Origin: Streptococcus mitis 17/34
GTDB taxonomy: Bacteria > Bacillota > Bacilli > Lactobacillales > Streptococcaceae
Assembly: GCA_000430305.1 (NCBI GenBank)
Contig: ASZZ01000017.1
Span: forward strand, 1-34,937
DNA: 34,937 nucleotides
Direction: 5' to 3'
The number at the start of each line of letters is the position of its first letter. The first letter of the stretch is position 1. Made by a program: the position numbers and the translations under genes. Below, one piece after another: positions 15,625 through 22,018 of this stretch. The notes under the pieces are model-generated. The model did not search any database, had not been told where the DNA came from, and saw only the letters and a list, made by a program, of their open reading frames with translations.

Positions 15625-17151
15625 TTATAAATCTTCTAAATTAACTATCTTCAAACCATGTTCTGTCAAACGATAGATGGTCGTACAGACCTCTTTTAAG
15701 AAACGACGGTCATGCGAAACAGTGACGAGACCGCCTGGATAAGTGGTAAAGAGTTTTCTGATTTCGGGTTGAGAAGTGGGAGAAAAGTTTCGTGTGGGTT
15801 CATCCAGAAGGAGAAAGTTTGGTTTGCGCAACACTAAATCCAAAAGCAGGAGTTTACCTTGTTGTCCGCCAGATAAGGAGCGGATTTGGTGATGCATCTC
15901 TGGATAGCTGAAATTGAGACTGGCTAGGTGAGATTGGATTTTCTGTAGTTCCTCTTTTTCCCCAGTTTTGCTGAGATAGGCTACTGGAGATAGATCCAAT
16001 TGTAGTTTTTTATGGTAATCTTGTGGCATAAAACCAAGCGATATTTCTCTTTTGGCGCTGAGCAGTTGTTGAAACTTGGCTAACAGAGTTGATTTTCCAA
16101 CACCATTTGGCCCGATGATACCGATTTTATCTTGGCCACGGACCGTTAGTCGTAACTCCTGAGCTAAAATACGCTCGCCAATGGACAAATTTTCTTTTTC
16201 CAGTTGGACTAAAACTTTAGAAGATGGTAATGGTTGGATGTCTGAAAAGAAAAGTTGGATTTGTTCCTCTTCAAGTGGCATTTGGGTCATGGACTGAGCT
16301 TCCTTTTCAAAGCGTTTTTCTTGAGAGAGAACAGTTTTCATCTTTTTAGCCAATAGGCGACCGGCAGTACTGTCTTTAGTTGCTCGAAGTGCAGTTTCTA
16401 CATTTTGCTTGACTCGGCGATGCTTTTCCATGGTTTTATCATAGGCTCTTTGGTCGTTAGCAGCTTGCTGGCTTTGTCTGGCAAAATTAGCCTTTCTCTG
16501 CTCACTATAGCGATCATAGTCTAAATGCTCTACTAGCGTTTCCGCTTCTTTACGGTGCTTGACCAGTCGCAAGTGGACAATAGTGTCTGCCGTTTGAGAA
16601 AGAAATTCTTCATCATGGGAAATGAAAATAACAGTTTGCCTGGTCTTTTGAATCTGACTTTTTAGCCAATCAACCGTCTCAAGGTCTAGGTCATTTGAAG
16701 GTTCATCTAAAAATAGAATCTCAAAAGGTTTTGCTAACTCGTGTATGAGCTGAATTTTCAAAGCTTCGCCCCCTGATAGACTGCCAATTTCTTGGTCGCT
16801 TGCGAAACGATTGCTATCGAAATGCAATTCCTCAGCTAAACGATAGAGGACACTGTAATCTAAATCAATAGTATCTAAAAAGAAGTAGTCGTGTAAAGTT
16901 TTCTTTTTCAGGTCCTTGGGGAGTTTTTGAGGAATGTAGGCCAGTGACTGATAGTCAGACTGAATGTTTCCTTTGATAGTGAAATCAGACAAAGTTTCCC
17001 CCATTAAAATTTTAAGTAAGGTTGATTTGCCATTTCCTTCTTCACCAATAATAGCGACCTTCTCTCCGTCTTGGATGCTCATGTTTAAGTCAGATACAAG
17101 GTCTCGTAAATCTTTGTTTTGTGTGATGGTCAGATGATTGATTTTTATCAT
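15625..17151 (-). CDS. ABC-F family ATPase, probable ribosome-protection type
   Basis: This 508-residue cytoplasmic protein has two ABC ATPase domains and no membrane segment. Domain 1 has Walker A GEEGNGKS (36-43), signature SLSGGE (124-129), Walker B ending LDE150 and H179. A basic, helical linker spans about 200-305. Domain 2 has Walker A GPNGVGKS (347-354), signature SLSGGQ (425-430), Walker B ending LDE451 and H480. The EPTRNFSPTSQPEIR segment resembles the Lsa/Vga/Msr resistance branch, which removes antibiotics from the ribosomal exit site; resistance itself is inferred. I start at the ATG at 17151, preceded by AGAAAGGG, rather than a TTG 22 codons upstream that lies in a terminator stem. 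The leader carries micro-ORFs and two terminators, as in known drug-inducible ABC-F genes. Confidence 0.9.
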   Translation of the reverse strand: MIKINHLTITQNKDLRDLVSDLNMSIQDGEKVAIIGEEGNGKSTLLKILMGETLSDFTIKGNIQSDYQSLAYIPQKLPKDLKKKTLHDYFFLDTIDLDYSVLYRLAEELHFDSNRFASDQEIGSLSGGEALKIQLIHELAKPFEILFLDEPSNDLDLETVDWLKSQIQKTRQTVIFISHDEEFLSQTADTIVHLRLVKHRKEAETLVEHLDYDRYSEQRKANFARQSQQAANDQRAYDKTMEKHRRVKQNVETALRATKDSTAGRLLAKKMKTVLSQEKRFEKEAQSMTQMPLEEEQIQLFFSDIQPLPSSKVLVQLEKENLSIGERILAQELRLTVRGQDKIGIIGPNGVGKSTLLAKFQQLLSAKREISLGFMPQDYHKKLQLDLSPVAYLSKTGEKEELQKIQSHLASLNFSYPEMHHQIRSLSGGQQGKLLLLDLVLRKPNFLLLDEPTRNFSPTSQPEIRKLFTTYPGGLVTVSHDRRFLKEVCTTIYRLTEHGLKIVNLEDL

Positions 17152-17187
17152 ATTGTTGCCCTTTCTAGAATGTCTATAGTGCATAAC

Positions 17188-17214
17188 AAAAAGCTCTACT
17201 TTATCTAGTAGAGC
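17188..17214 (-). terminator. Intrinsic terminator T2 in the ABC-F leader
   Basis: On the minus strand GCTCTACT and AGTAGAGC form a perfect 8-bp stem with a 6-nt loop, followed by TTTTTG. It lies only about 37 nt before the ABC-F start codon, so it must be bypassed for expression. Confidence 0.8.
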
Positions 17215-17238
17215 CAAAAGTCACTGTCCAAAACTCTA

Positions 17239-17335
17239 TTATCCTCGTTGAAAAGCTCGTCAAACTAGCTGAAGCTGCCTAACCCAACCCAAGAGGAGCA
17301 TAGCTTTCTAGTTTTTTGATTTTCAATGAGGACAA
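17239..17335 (+). repeat. Divergent BOX-like element (boxA-boxC, no boxB)
   Basis: The ends TTATCCTCGTTGAAAAGC (17239) and GATTTTCAATGAGGACAA (to 17335) are inverted with 15 of 18 matches. Left-hand sequence parallels boxA (CTC-TTGAAAA-CTC-TCAAAC-AGCT) and right-hand sequence parallels boxC (GCTTTCTAG...TTTGATTTTCA-TGAG). It sits between the two terminators of the ABC-F leader. Confidence 0.55.
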
Positions 17336-17376
17336 GATACTAGAAAATCTAGTATAAAAAGAGCACACAAAAAGAG

Positions 17377-17421
17377 ACAAAAACAAGATCTACTAAATAA
17401 AGGTTCTTTATTTGATAGATT
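17377..17421 (-). terminator. Intrinsic terminator T1 / attenuator of the ABC-F leader
   Basis: Minus-strand arms AATCTATCAAATAAAG (17421-17406) and CTTTATTTAGTAGATC (17402-17387) pair at 14 of 16 positions, including one wobble, around a 3-nt loop. TTGTTTTTGT follows. The 5' arm starts within the stop codon of the MNN micro-ORF. Confidence 0.75.
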
Positions 17422-17431
17422 AGTTGTTCAT
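17420..17431 (-). CDS. Leader micro-ORF (Met-Asn-Asn-stop) upstream of the ABC-F gene
   Basis: ATG AAC AAC TAA follows a GGAGG 10 nt upstream (17442-17446) and a second GGAG closer in. It is about 25 nt from a predicted transcription start. The stop codon overlaps the 5' arm of terminator T1, so a ribosome held on this ORF would cover that arm. Translation is inferred, not shown. Confidence 0.55.
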   Translation of the reverse strand: MNN

Positions 17432-17462
17432 GTCTCCGATACCTCCGAGTATTAGTACCTCT

Positions 17463-17491
17463 ATCCTATACCTTTCAGGAAATTTTGTCAA
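17463..17491 (-). promoter_or_regulatory. Main predicted promoter of the ABC-F leader
   Basis: On the minus strand TTGACA (17491-17486) and TAGGAT (17468-17463) are spaced by 17 bp. Transcription would start near 17456, about 305 nt before the ABC-F start codon. Confidence 0.75.
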
Positions 17492-17522
17492 CAGAAAACT
17501 GGAAATTTCAAGCTATAAAATC

Positions 17523-17540
17523 TCAAAATTTGTCTTCCAT
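17523..17540 (-). CDS. Upstream leader micro-ORF (Met-Glu-Asp-Lys-Phe-stop)
   Basis: A five-codon ORF with a near-perfect AAGGAGG 8 nt upstream (17555-17549). An overlapping 16-codon ORF in another frame begins MISRRMLTWK, with its ATG at 17559-17561 and a GGAAAG site. Such a strong ribosome-binding site on such short ORFs suggests a regulatory peptide or ribosome landing pad. Confidence 0.45.
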   Translation of the reverse strand: MEDKF

Positions 17541-17577
17541 GTGAGCATCCTCCTTGATATCATGTATTCTTTCCTAT

Positions 17578-17606
17578 AGTATATTACTAAAAAATAAAAA
17601 TGTCAT
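17578..17606 (-). promoter_or_regulatory. Distal promoter of the ABC-F leader
   Basis: On the minus strand ATGACA (17606-17601) and TATACT (17583-17578) are spaced by 17 bp, each one base from consensus. Transcripts from here would include the MEDKF micro-ORF. Confidence 0.6.
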
Positions 17607-17671
17607 AGTAAATATGTTAAAAAATCGATTTTTAATTACAAAGTTTGGTGGGCTGATTTGTAGCCTTTTCA

Positions 17672-17680
17672 TGGTATAAT
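17672..17680 (+). promoter_or_regulatory. Promoter of yceD-nth (extended -10)
   Basis: TATAAT at 17675-17680 is preceded by TGG at 17672-17674, with no good -35. The gene has a strong GGAGGA site (17700-17705) 3-4 nt before its ATG. Confidence 0.7.
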
Positions 17681-17708
17681 CAAGAGAGTAAATCTTTATG
17701 GAGGAAGT

Positions 17709-18251
17709 ATGAAATTAAATATTCAAGAGATCCGCAAGCAGTCTGAAGGCTTGCACTTTGAACAAAGTTTAGACCTAGTCGCAGACTTGCGTGCACGTAA
17801 TCAAGAAATTTTAGATGTGAAAGATATCCTTGCTGTTGGGAAAGTACAGTATGAAGATCGTATGTATTTCTTAGATTATCAACTATCTTACACTATTGTC
17901 CTTGCTTCAAGTCGCAGTATGGAGCCAGTTGAGTTAGTTGAATCTTATCCAGTCACAGAAGTTTTCATGGAAGGTGCAACCAACCAGTTGGATCAAGAAG
18001 TTCTAGATGACGACTTGGTCTTGCCTATAGAAAATGGAGAACTTGACCTTGCTGAGAGCGTGTCAGACAATATCCTGCTCAATATCCCTATTAAGGTCTT
18101 GACGGCTGAAGAAGAGGCGGGGCAAGGTTTTGTTTCAGGAAATGACTGGCAAATCATGACAGAGGAAGAATACCAAGCCCAACAAGCAGTTAAGAAAGAA
18201 GAAAACAGTCCTTTTGCTGGCTTACAAGGACTATTTGATGGAGACGAATAA
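17709..18251 (+). CDS. yceD: YceD/DUF177 family protein
   Basis: This is a 180-residue acidic cytoplasmic protein of the DUF177 (YceD) family, linked in plants and E. coli to 23S rRNA accumulation; its molecular role is not established. The family pattern is visible in the middle: a paired-strand region DRMYFLDYQLSYTIVLASSRSMEPV, then DDDLVLPIENGELDLAESVSDNILLNIPIKVL, corresponding to the usual (D/E)-x-(I/L)-x-(L/V)-x-(D/E)-P block. The C-terminus is acidic (FDGDE). In many bacteria yceD precedes rpmF; here it precedes nth and overlaps it by one base (TAATG), so translation is coupled. Confidence 0.85.
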   Translation: MKLNIQEIRKQSEGLHFEQSLDLVADLRARNQEILDVKDILAVGKVQYEDRMYFLDYQLSYTIVLASSRSMEPVELVESYPVTEVFMEGATNQLDQEVLDDDLVLPIENGELDLAESVSDNILLNIPIKVLTAEEEAGQGFVSGNDWQIMTEEEYQAQQAVKKEENSPFAGLQGLFDGDE

Positions 18252-18880
18252 TGGTCTTGTCAAAAAAACGCGCACGAAAGGTGCTTGAAGAAATCATTGC
18301 TCTTTTCCCAGATGCCAAGCCTAGTCTTGACTTTACCAATCATTTTGAACTCCTGGTTGCGGTCATGTTGTCAGCCCAGACGACGGATGCAGCAGTAAAT
18401 AAGGCAACACCAGGTCTCTTTGCCGCCTTTCCAACGCCACAAGCCATGTCTGTGGCAACTGAGAGTGAAATTGCTTCACACATTTCTCGTTTGGGATTGT
18501 ATCGGAATAAAGCTAAATTCCTTAAAAAATGTGCCCAACAACTATTAGACGATTTTGATGGTCAAGTTCCTCAGACACGTGAGGAATTAGAAAGTCTAGC
18601 AGGTGTTGGTCGCAAGACGACCAATGTTGTCATGAGTGTGGGATTTGGGATTCCAGCCTTCGCAGTGGATACTCATGTGGAGCGTATTTGCAAGCATCAC
18701 GATATCGTCAAAAAATCAGCGACGCCATTTGAGGTGGAAAAACGGGTCATGGATATCTTGCCACCTGAGCAGTGGTTAGCAGCCCATCAGGCCATGATTT
18801 ATTTTGGAAGAGCCATTTGTCATCCTAAAAATCCAGAGTGTGACCAGTACCCACAATTATATGATTTTAGCAATTTGTAA
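18251..18880 (+). CDS. nth: Endonuclease III (Nth), incomplete iron-sulfur motif
   Basis: This 209-residue bifunctional DNA glycosylase/AP lyase removes oxidised pyrimidines in base excision repair. The helix-hairpin-helix LAGVGRKTTNVV is at 117-127 with catalytic lysine K122, and the catalytic aspartate is D140 in VDTHVER. LSAQTTD near 40-46 is the family's DNA-contact motif. The C-terminal 4Fe-4S motif (C-x6-C-x2-C-x5-C) is incomplete: C190 and C197 are present but the third and fourth positions are Y200 and F206. The protein ends DFSNL at a normal length, so the loss is by substitution, not truncation. Translation is coupled to yceD. A pyr-type leader follows, so this two-gene unit ends before it. 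Confidence 0.93.
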   Translation: MVLSKKRARKVLEEIIALFPDAKPSLDFTNHFELLVAVMLSAQTTDAAVNKATPGLFAAFPTPQAMSVATESEIASHISRLGLYRNKAKFLKKCAQQLLDDFDGQVPQTREELESLAGVGRKTTNVVMSVGFGIPAFAVDTHVERICKHHDIVKKSATPFEVEKRVMDILPPEQWLAAHQAMIYFGRAICHPKNPECDQYPQLYDFSNL

Positions 18881-18903
18881 GATGGAACATCGAAAGTTTT
18901 TGC

Positions 18904-18932
18904 TTGATTTTAAGCATGATTTGTGCTATAGT
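18904..18932 (+). promoter_or_regulatory. Promoter of the pyrR-pyrB-carAB unit
   Basis: TTGATT at 18904-18909 and TATAGT at 18927-18932 are spaced by 17 bp, with TG at 18924-18925 as an extended -10. It lies just upstream of the PyrR attenuator. Confidence 0.75.
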
Positions 18933-18950
18933 AATTGATAACTAAATATT

Positions 18951-18983
18951 CCTTTAAACCTGTCCTGTGAGGCAGGCAAGGAG
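18951..18983 (+). promoter_or_regulatory. PyrR-binding hairpin (anti-antiterminator) of the pyr leader
   Basis: CCTT, bulge TAAA, CCTGTC, loop CTGTGA, GGCAGG, bulge C, AAGG forms the standard PyrR box, whose hexaloop is CNGNGA in the family consensus ARUCCNGNGAGGYU. UMP-bound PyrR stabilises this hairpin, which frees the downstream terminator. The intervening sequence (about 18984-19047, with AGAAGGGTGAAGTC) should form the competing antiterminator. Confidence 0.88.
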
Positions 18984-19047
18984 CGTGATAAAGTAGAAGG
19001 GTGAAGTCTATACTGTTTGCAGTAGGGCTCGCTTGGCTATACATTTC

Positions 19048-19612
<565 letters not shown>

Positions 19613-19630
19613 AAAGCTAAAGGAGTAGCC

Positions 19631-20554
19631 ATGTCAGAAAATCAACAAGCATTGAACCATGTGGTGTCCATGGAAGACCTTACTGTTGATCAAGTGATGA
19701 AATTGATCAAGCGAGGAATAGAGTTTAAAAACGGAGCCCAGCTTCCTTATGAAGACCATCCGATTGTTTCCAATCTTTTCTTTGAAGATTCTACACGGAC
19801 GCATAAGTCCTTTGAAGTAGCAGAGATTAAACTGGGGCTGGAACGACTTGACTTTGATGTGAAGACTAGTTCGGTCAATAAGGGTGAAACACTTTATGAT
19901 ACCATCTTGACCTTATCTGCACTAGGAGTGGATGTCTGTGTGATTCGCCACCCAGAGGTCGACTACTATAGAGAGTTGATTGCGAGTCCGACGATTACGA
20001 CTTCCATTATCAATGGTGGAGACGGTTCGGGTCAACATCCTAGCCAGAGCTTGCTTGATTTGATGACTATTTATGAGGAATTTGGTCACTTTGAGGGTCT
20101 CAAGGTTGCTATTGCAGGCGACTTGGATCACTCACGTGTTGCCAAATCCAATATGCAGATTTTGAAACGCTTGGGAGCTGAACTTTTCTTTGCAGGACCT
20201 GAGGAATGGAGAAGTCAAGAGTTTGCGGATTATGGACAGTTCGTAACTATTGATGAAATCATTGATCAGGTGGATGTTATGATGTTTCTCCGTGTGCAAC
20301 ATGAACGCCATGATAGTGGAACTGTCTTTTCAAAAGAAGACTACCATGCCCAACATGGCTTGACTCAAGAACGTTATGATCGATTAAAAGGAACAGCAAT
20401 CCTCATGCATCCAGCTCCAGTCAATCGCGATGTGGAAATAGCAGATCATTTGGTTGAAGCACCAAAATCACGGATTGTCCAACAAATGACCAATGGTGTC
20501 TTTGTTCGAATGGCAATCTTAGAATCCGTACTGGCGAGTAGAAACGCCAACTAA
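19631..20554 (+). CDS. pyrB: Aspartate carbamoyltransferase catalytic subunit
   Basis: This enzyme condenses carbamoyl phosphate with aspartate in the first committed step of pyrimidine synthesis. The 307-residue length is typical of unregulated Gram-positive ATCase trimers; no pyrI follows. The carbamoyl-phosphate motif [12 protein letters not shown] is at 51-62 (S54, R56, T57), HPSQ is at 136-139, and the aspartate-side loop is [12 protein letters not shown] in the C-terminal third. RVQHERH near 217-223 replaces the usual RVQ.ER segment. AGGAG at 19620-19624 serves the ATG. It is co-transcribed with pyrR and followed after 49 nt by carA. Confidence 0.96.
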   Translation: MSENQQALNHVVSMEDLTVDQVMKLIKRGIEFKNGAQLPYEDHPIVSNLFFEDSTRTHKSFEVAEIKLGLERLDFDVKTSSVNKGETLYDTILTLSALGVDVCVIRHPEVDYYRELIASPTITTSIINGGDGSGQHPSQSLLDLMTIYEEFGHFEGLKVAIAGDLDHSRVAKSNMQILKRLGAELFFAGPEEWRSQEFADYGQFVTIDEIIDQVDVMMFLRVQHERHDSGTVFSKEDYHAQHGLTQERYDRLKGTAILMHPAPVNRDVEIADHLVEAPKSRIVQQMTNGVFVRMAILESVLASRNAN

Positions 20555-20563
20555 AACACAAGA

Positions 20564-20591
20564 CGTTAAAAGACGCCAGTGAGCGTCCACG
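20564..20591 (+). promoter_or_regulatory. PyrR-box-like hairpin before carA
   Basis: CGT, bulge TAAAA, GACGC, loop CAGTGA, GCGTC, bulge C, ACG reproduces the layout of the pyrR-leader hairpin, including the CNGNGA loop and both bulges. Its 3' edge touches the carA ribosome-binding site GAGAGGTG (20591-20598), so PyrR binding might affect translation. The stem sequence differs from the consensus but pairing is kept. Confidence 0.6.
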
Positions 20592-20603
20592 AGAGGTGAA
20601 AAT

Positions 20604-21683
20604 ATGACAAAAAGACTTCTAGTATTAGAAGATGGCACAGTATTTGAAGGCAAGGCCTTCGGAGCAGATATTGATGTAACAGGCGAAATCGTCTTTAATA
20701 CAGGGATGACCGGCTACCAAGAATCCATTACAGACCAGTCTTATAATGGACAAATCTTGACCTTTACCTATCCTTTGGTAGGAAATTATGGAATTAACCG
20801 TGATGATTACGAATCCATTATTCCAACTTGTAAGGGAGTCGTTGTTTTCGAAGAAGCACGTAGAGCAAGCAACTGGCGCAACCAAATGACCTTGGATGAA
20901 TTTTTGAAAGCTAAGAAAATTCCAGGTATTTCAGGAATTGATACGCGTGCTCTTACCAAGATTATCCGTAAACATGGTACTATGCGTGCAACCTTGACCC
21001 ATGTTGGGGACAGTATGGACCATGTGACGGACCAACTTCAAGCAACAGTCTTGCCGACAGATAATATCAAGCAGGTTTCTACTAAAACTTCCTATCCAGC
21101 TCCTGGAGTTGGTTTGAGCGTGGTTCTAGTGGACTTTGGTCTCAAGCACTCAATCCTACGTGAACTTTCTAAGCGCAACTGTAATGTGACGGTTGTTCCT
21201 TATTCAACAACGGCAGAAGAAATTCTTCACCTCAATCCCGACGGAGTTATGTTGTCAAACGGTCCAGGTAACCCAGAAGATGTTCCTCAAGCACTGGACA
21301 TGATCCGTGGTGTGCAAGGGAAAATTCCAATTTTCGGTATTTGTATGGGTCACCAACTCTTTGCCATGGCAAACGGTGCTAAGACCTACAAGATGAAATT
21401 TGGTCACCGTGGATTTAACCACGCGGTACGGGAGATTGCTACAGGCCGTGTAGACTTTACTAGCCAGAACCACGGTTATGCAGTAAGTCGTGAGGACTTG
21501 CCAGAGCACTTGATTATCACCCACGAAGAAATCAATGACAAGTCAGTTGAAGGAGTTCGTCACAGATACCAACCTGCCTTCTCTGTCCAATACCATCCAG
21601 ATGCAGCCCCTGGTCCACACGATGCAAGCTACTTATTTGACGAGTTTATCGAGATGATGGAAGCTTTTAAACAATCAAACTAA
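20604..21683 (+). CDS. carA: Carbamoyl-phosphate synthase small subunit (glutaminase)
   Basis: This 359-residue subunit hydrolyses glutamine and passes ammonia to CarB. The N-terminal domain opens [16 protein letters not shown] and includes [17 protein letters not shown]. The class I glutaminase has its nucleophile C247 in GICMGHQL and histidine H331 in YHPDAAPGP. The third triad position is D333 rather than the usual glutamate (HPEA). Oxyanion and substrate segments SNGPGNPED and RGFNHAVR are present. It lies 49 nt after pyrB with a GAGAGGTG site. A 335-nt structured gap separates it from carB, unusual for subunits of one enzyme. Confidence 0.95.
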   Translation: MTKRLLVLEDGTVFEGKAFGADIDVTGEIVFNTGMTGYQESITDQSYNGQILTFTYPLVGNYGINRDDYESIIPTCKGVVVFEEARRASNWRNQMTLDEFLKAKKIPGISGIDTRALTKIIRKHGTMRATLTHVGDSMDHVTDQLQATVLPTDNIKQVSTKTSYPAPGVGLSVVLVDFGLKHSILRELSKRNCNVTVVPYSTTAEEILHLNPDGVMLSNGPGNPEDVPQALDMIRGVQGKIPIFGICMGHQLFAMANGAKTYKMKFGHRGFNHAVREIATGRVDFTSQNHGYAVSREDLPEHLIITHEEINDKSVEGVRHRYQPAFSVQYHPDAAPGPHDASYLFDEFIEMMEAFKQSN

Positions 21684-21697
21684 GAACGAGTAAAAGC

Positions 21698-21747
21698 TCG
21701 TCGGAGAATTTATTTAATGGCAACCTGAGAGTTGCCGAATAGAAAGG
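21698..21747 (+). repeat. 50-nt direct repeat, copy 1, with PyrR-box-like hairpin
   Basis: This copy starts TCGTCGGAGAATTTATTTAA and ends GAATAGAAAGG, and differs from copy 2 at one base. It folds as lower stem TTTATTT / GAATAGA, bulge, GGCAAC, loop CTGAGA, GTTGCC. The loop fits CNGNGA, the PyrR loop pattern. An ATG within it (21717) opens only Met-Ala-Thr-stop. Between the copies a further hairpin is built on GCAGG...CCTGC and TTTTAGT...ACTAAAA. Confidence 0.65.
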
Positions 21748-21832
21748 CAGGTCGTTTCTTTTAGTCGCTATCAGGCGAACTAAAAACTCCCTGCACTAGA
21801 TTTTTATCGAAAAATATCGTTTCTCTAAAAAA

Positions 21833-21882
21833 TCGTCGGAGAATTTATTTAATGGCAACCCGAGAGTTGCCGAATAGAAAGG
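21833..21882 (+). repeat. 50-nt direct repeat, copy 2, with PyrR-box-like hairpin
   Basis: Same as copy 1 with loop CCGAGA, offset by 135 nt. The single base change turns the Met-Ala-Thr-stop of copy 1 into an 18-codon ORF (21852-21908, MATRELPNRKEKIH...). The ORF has GGAG about 10 nt upstream; whether it is translated is unknown. Confidence 0.65.
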
Positions 21883-21917
21883 AGAAGATACATTGTTCGC
21901 GGAAGTGAACACGCCCT

Positions 21918-21996
21918 AAGAACTGTGTGAAAAAGATAAACATCGTCTTGACGATAAAGGCGTCTGCACCGAGTTTCCTATTTTCACTGTGTTCTT
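21918..21996 (+). other. Long imperfect hairpin just upstream of carB
   Basis: AAGAACTGTGTGAAAA (21918-21933) and TTTTCACTGTGTTCTT (21981-21996) pair at 13 of 16 positions, enclosing a smaller ATCGTC/GACGAT hairpin. No long T-run follows, so it is not a standard terminator. It ends 22 nt before the carB ATG. Confidence 0.5.
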
Positions 21997-22018
21997 TACG
22001 GGCTTTGTATCATAAACT

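Noticed and set aside
17152-17217. Upstream TTG start for the ABC-F protein (22 extra residues)
   Set aside because: The TTG is at the base of terminator T2 with no Shine-Dalgarno; the ATG at 17151 has AGAAAGGG and begins at the usual family start.
17260-17301. 13-codon minus-strand ORF MLLLGWVRQLQLV in the ABC-F leader
   Set aside because: It lies wholly within the BOX-like repeat with only a weak GAAAG site; it is probably a by-product of the repeat.
21698-21882. Possible CRISPR repeats in the carA-carB gap
   Set aside because: Only two copies, a non-uniform 85-nt interval, an internal hairpin of regulatory type, and no cas genes nearby.
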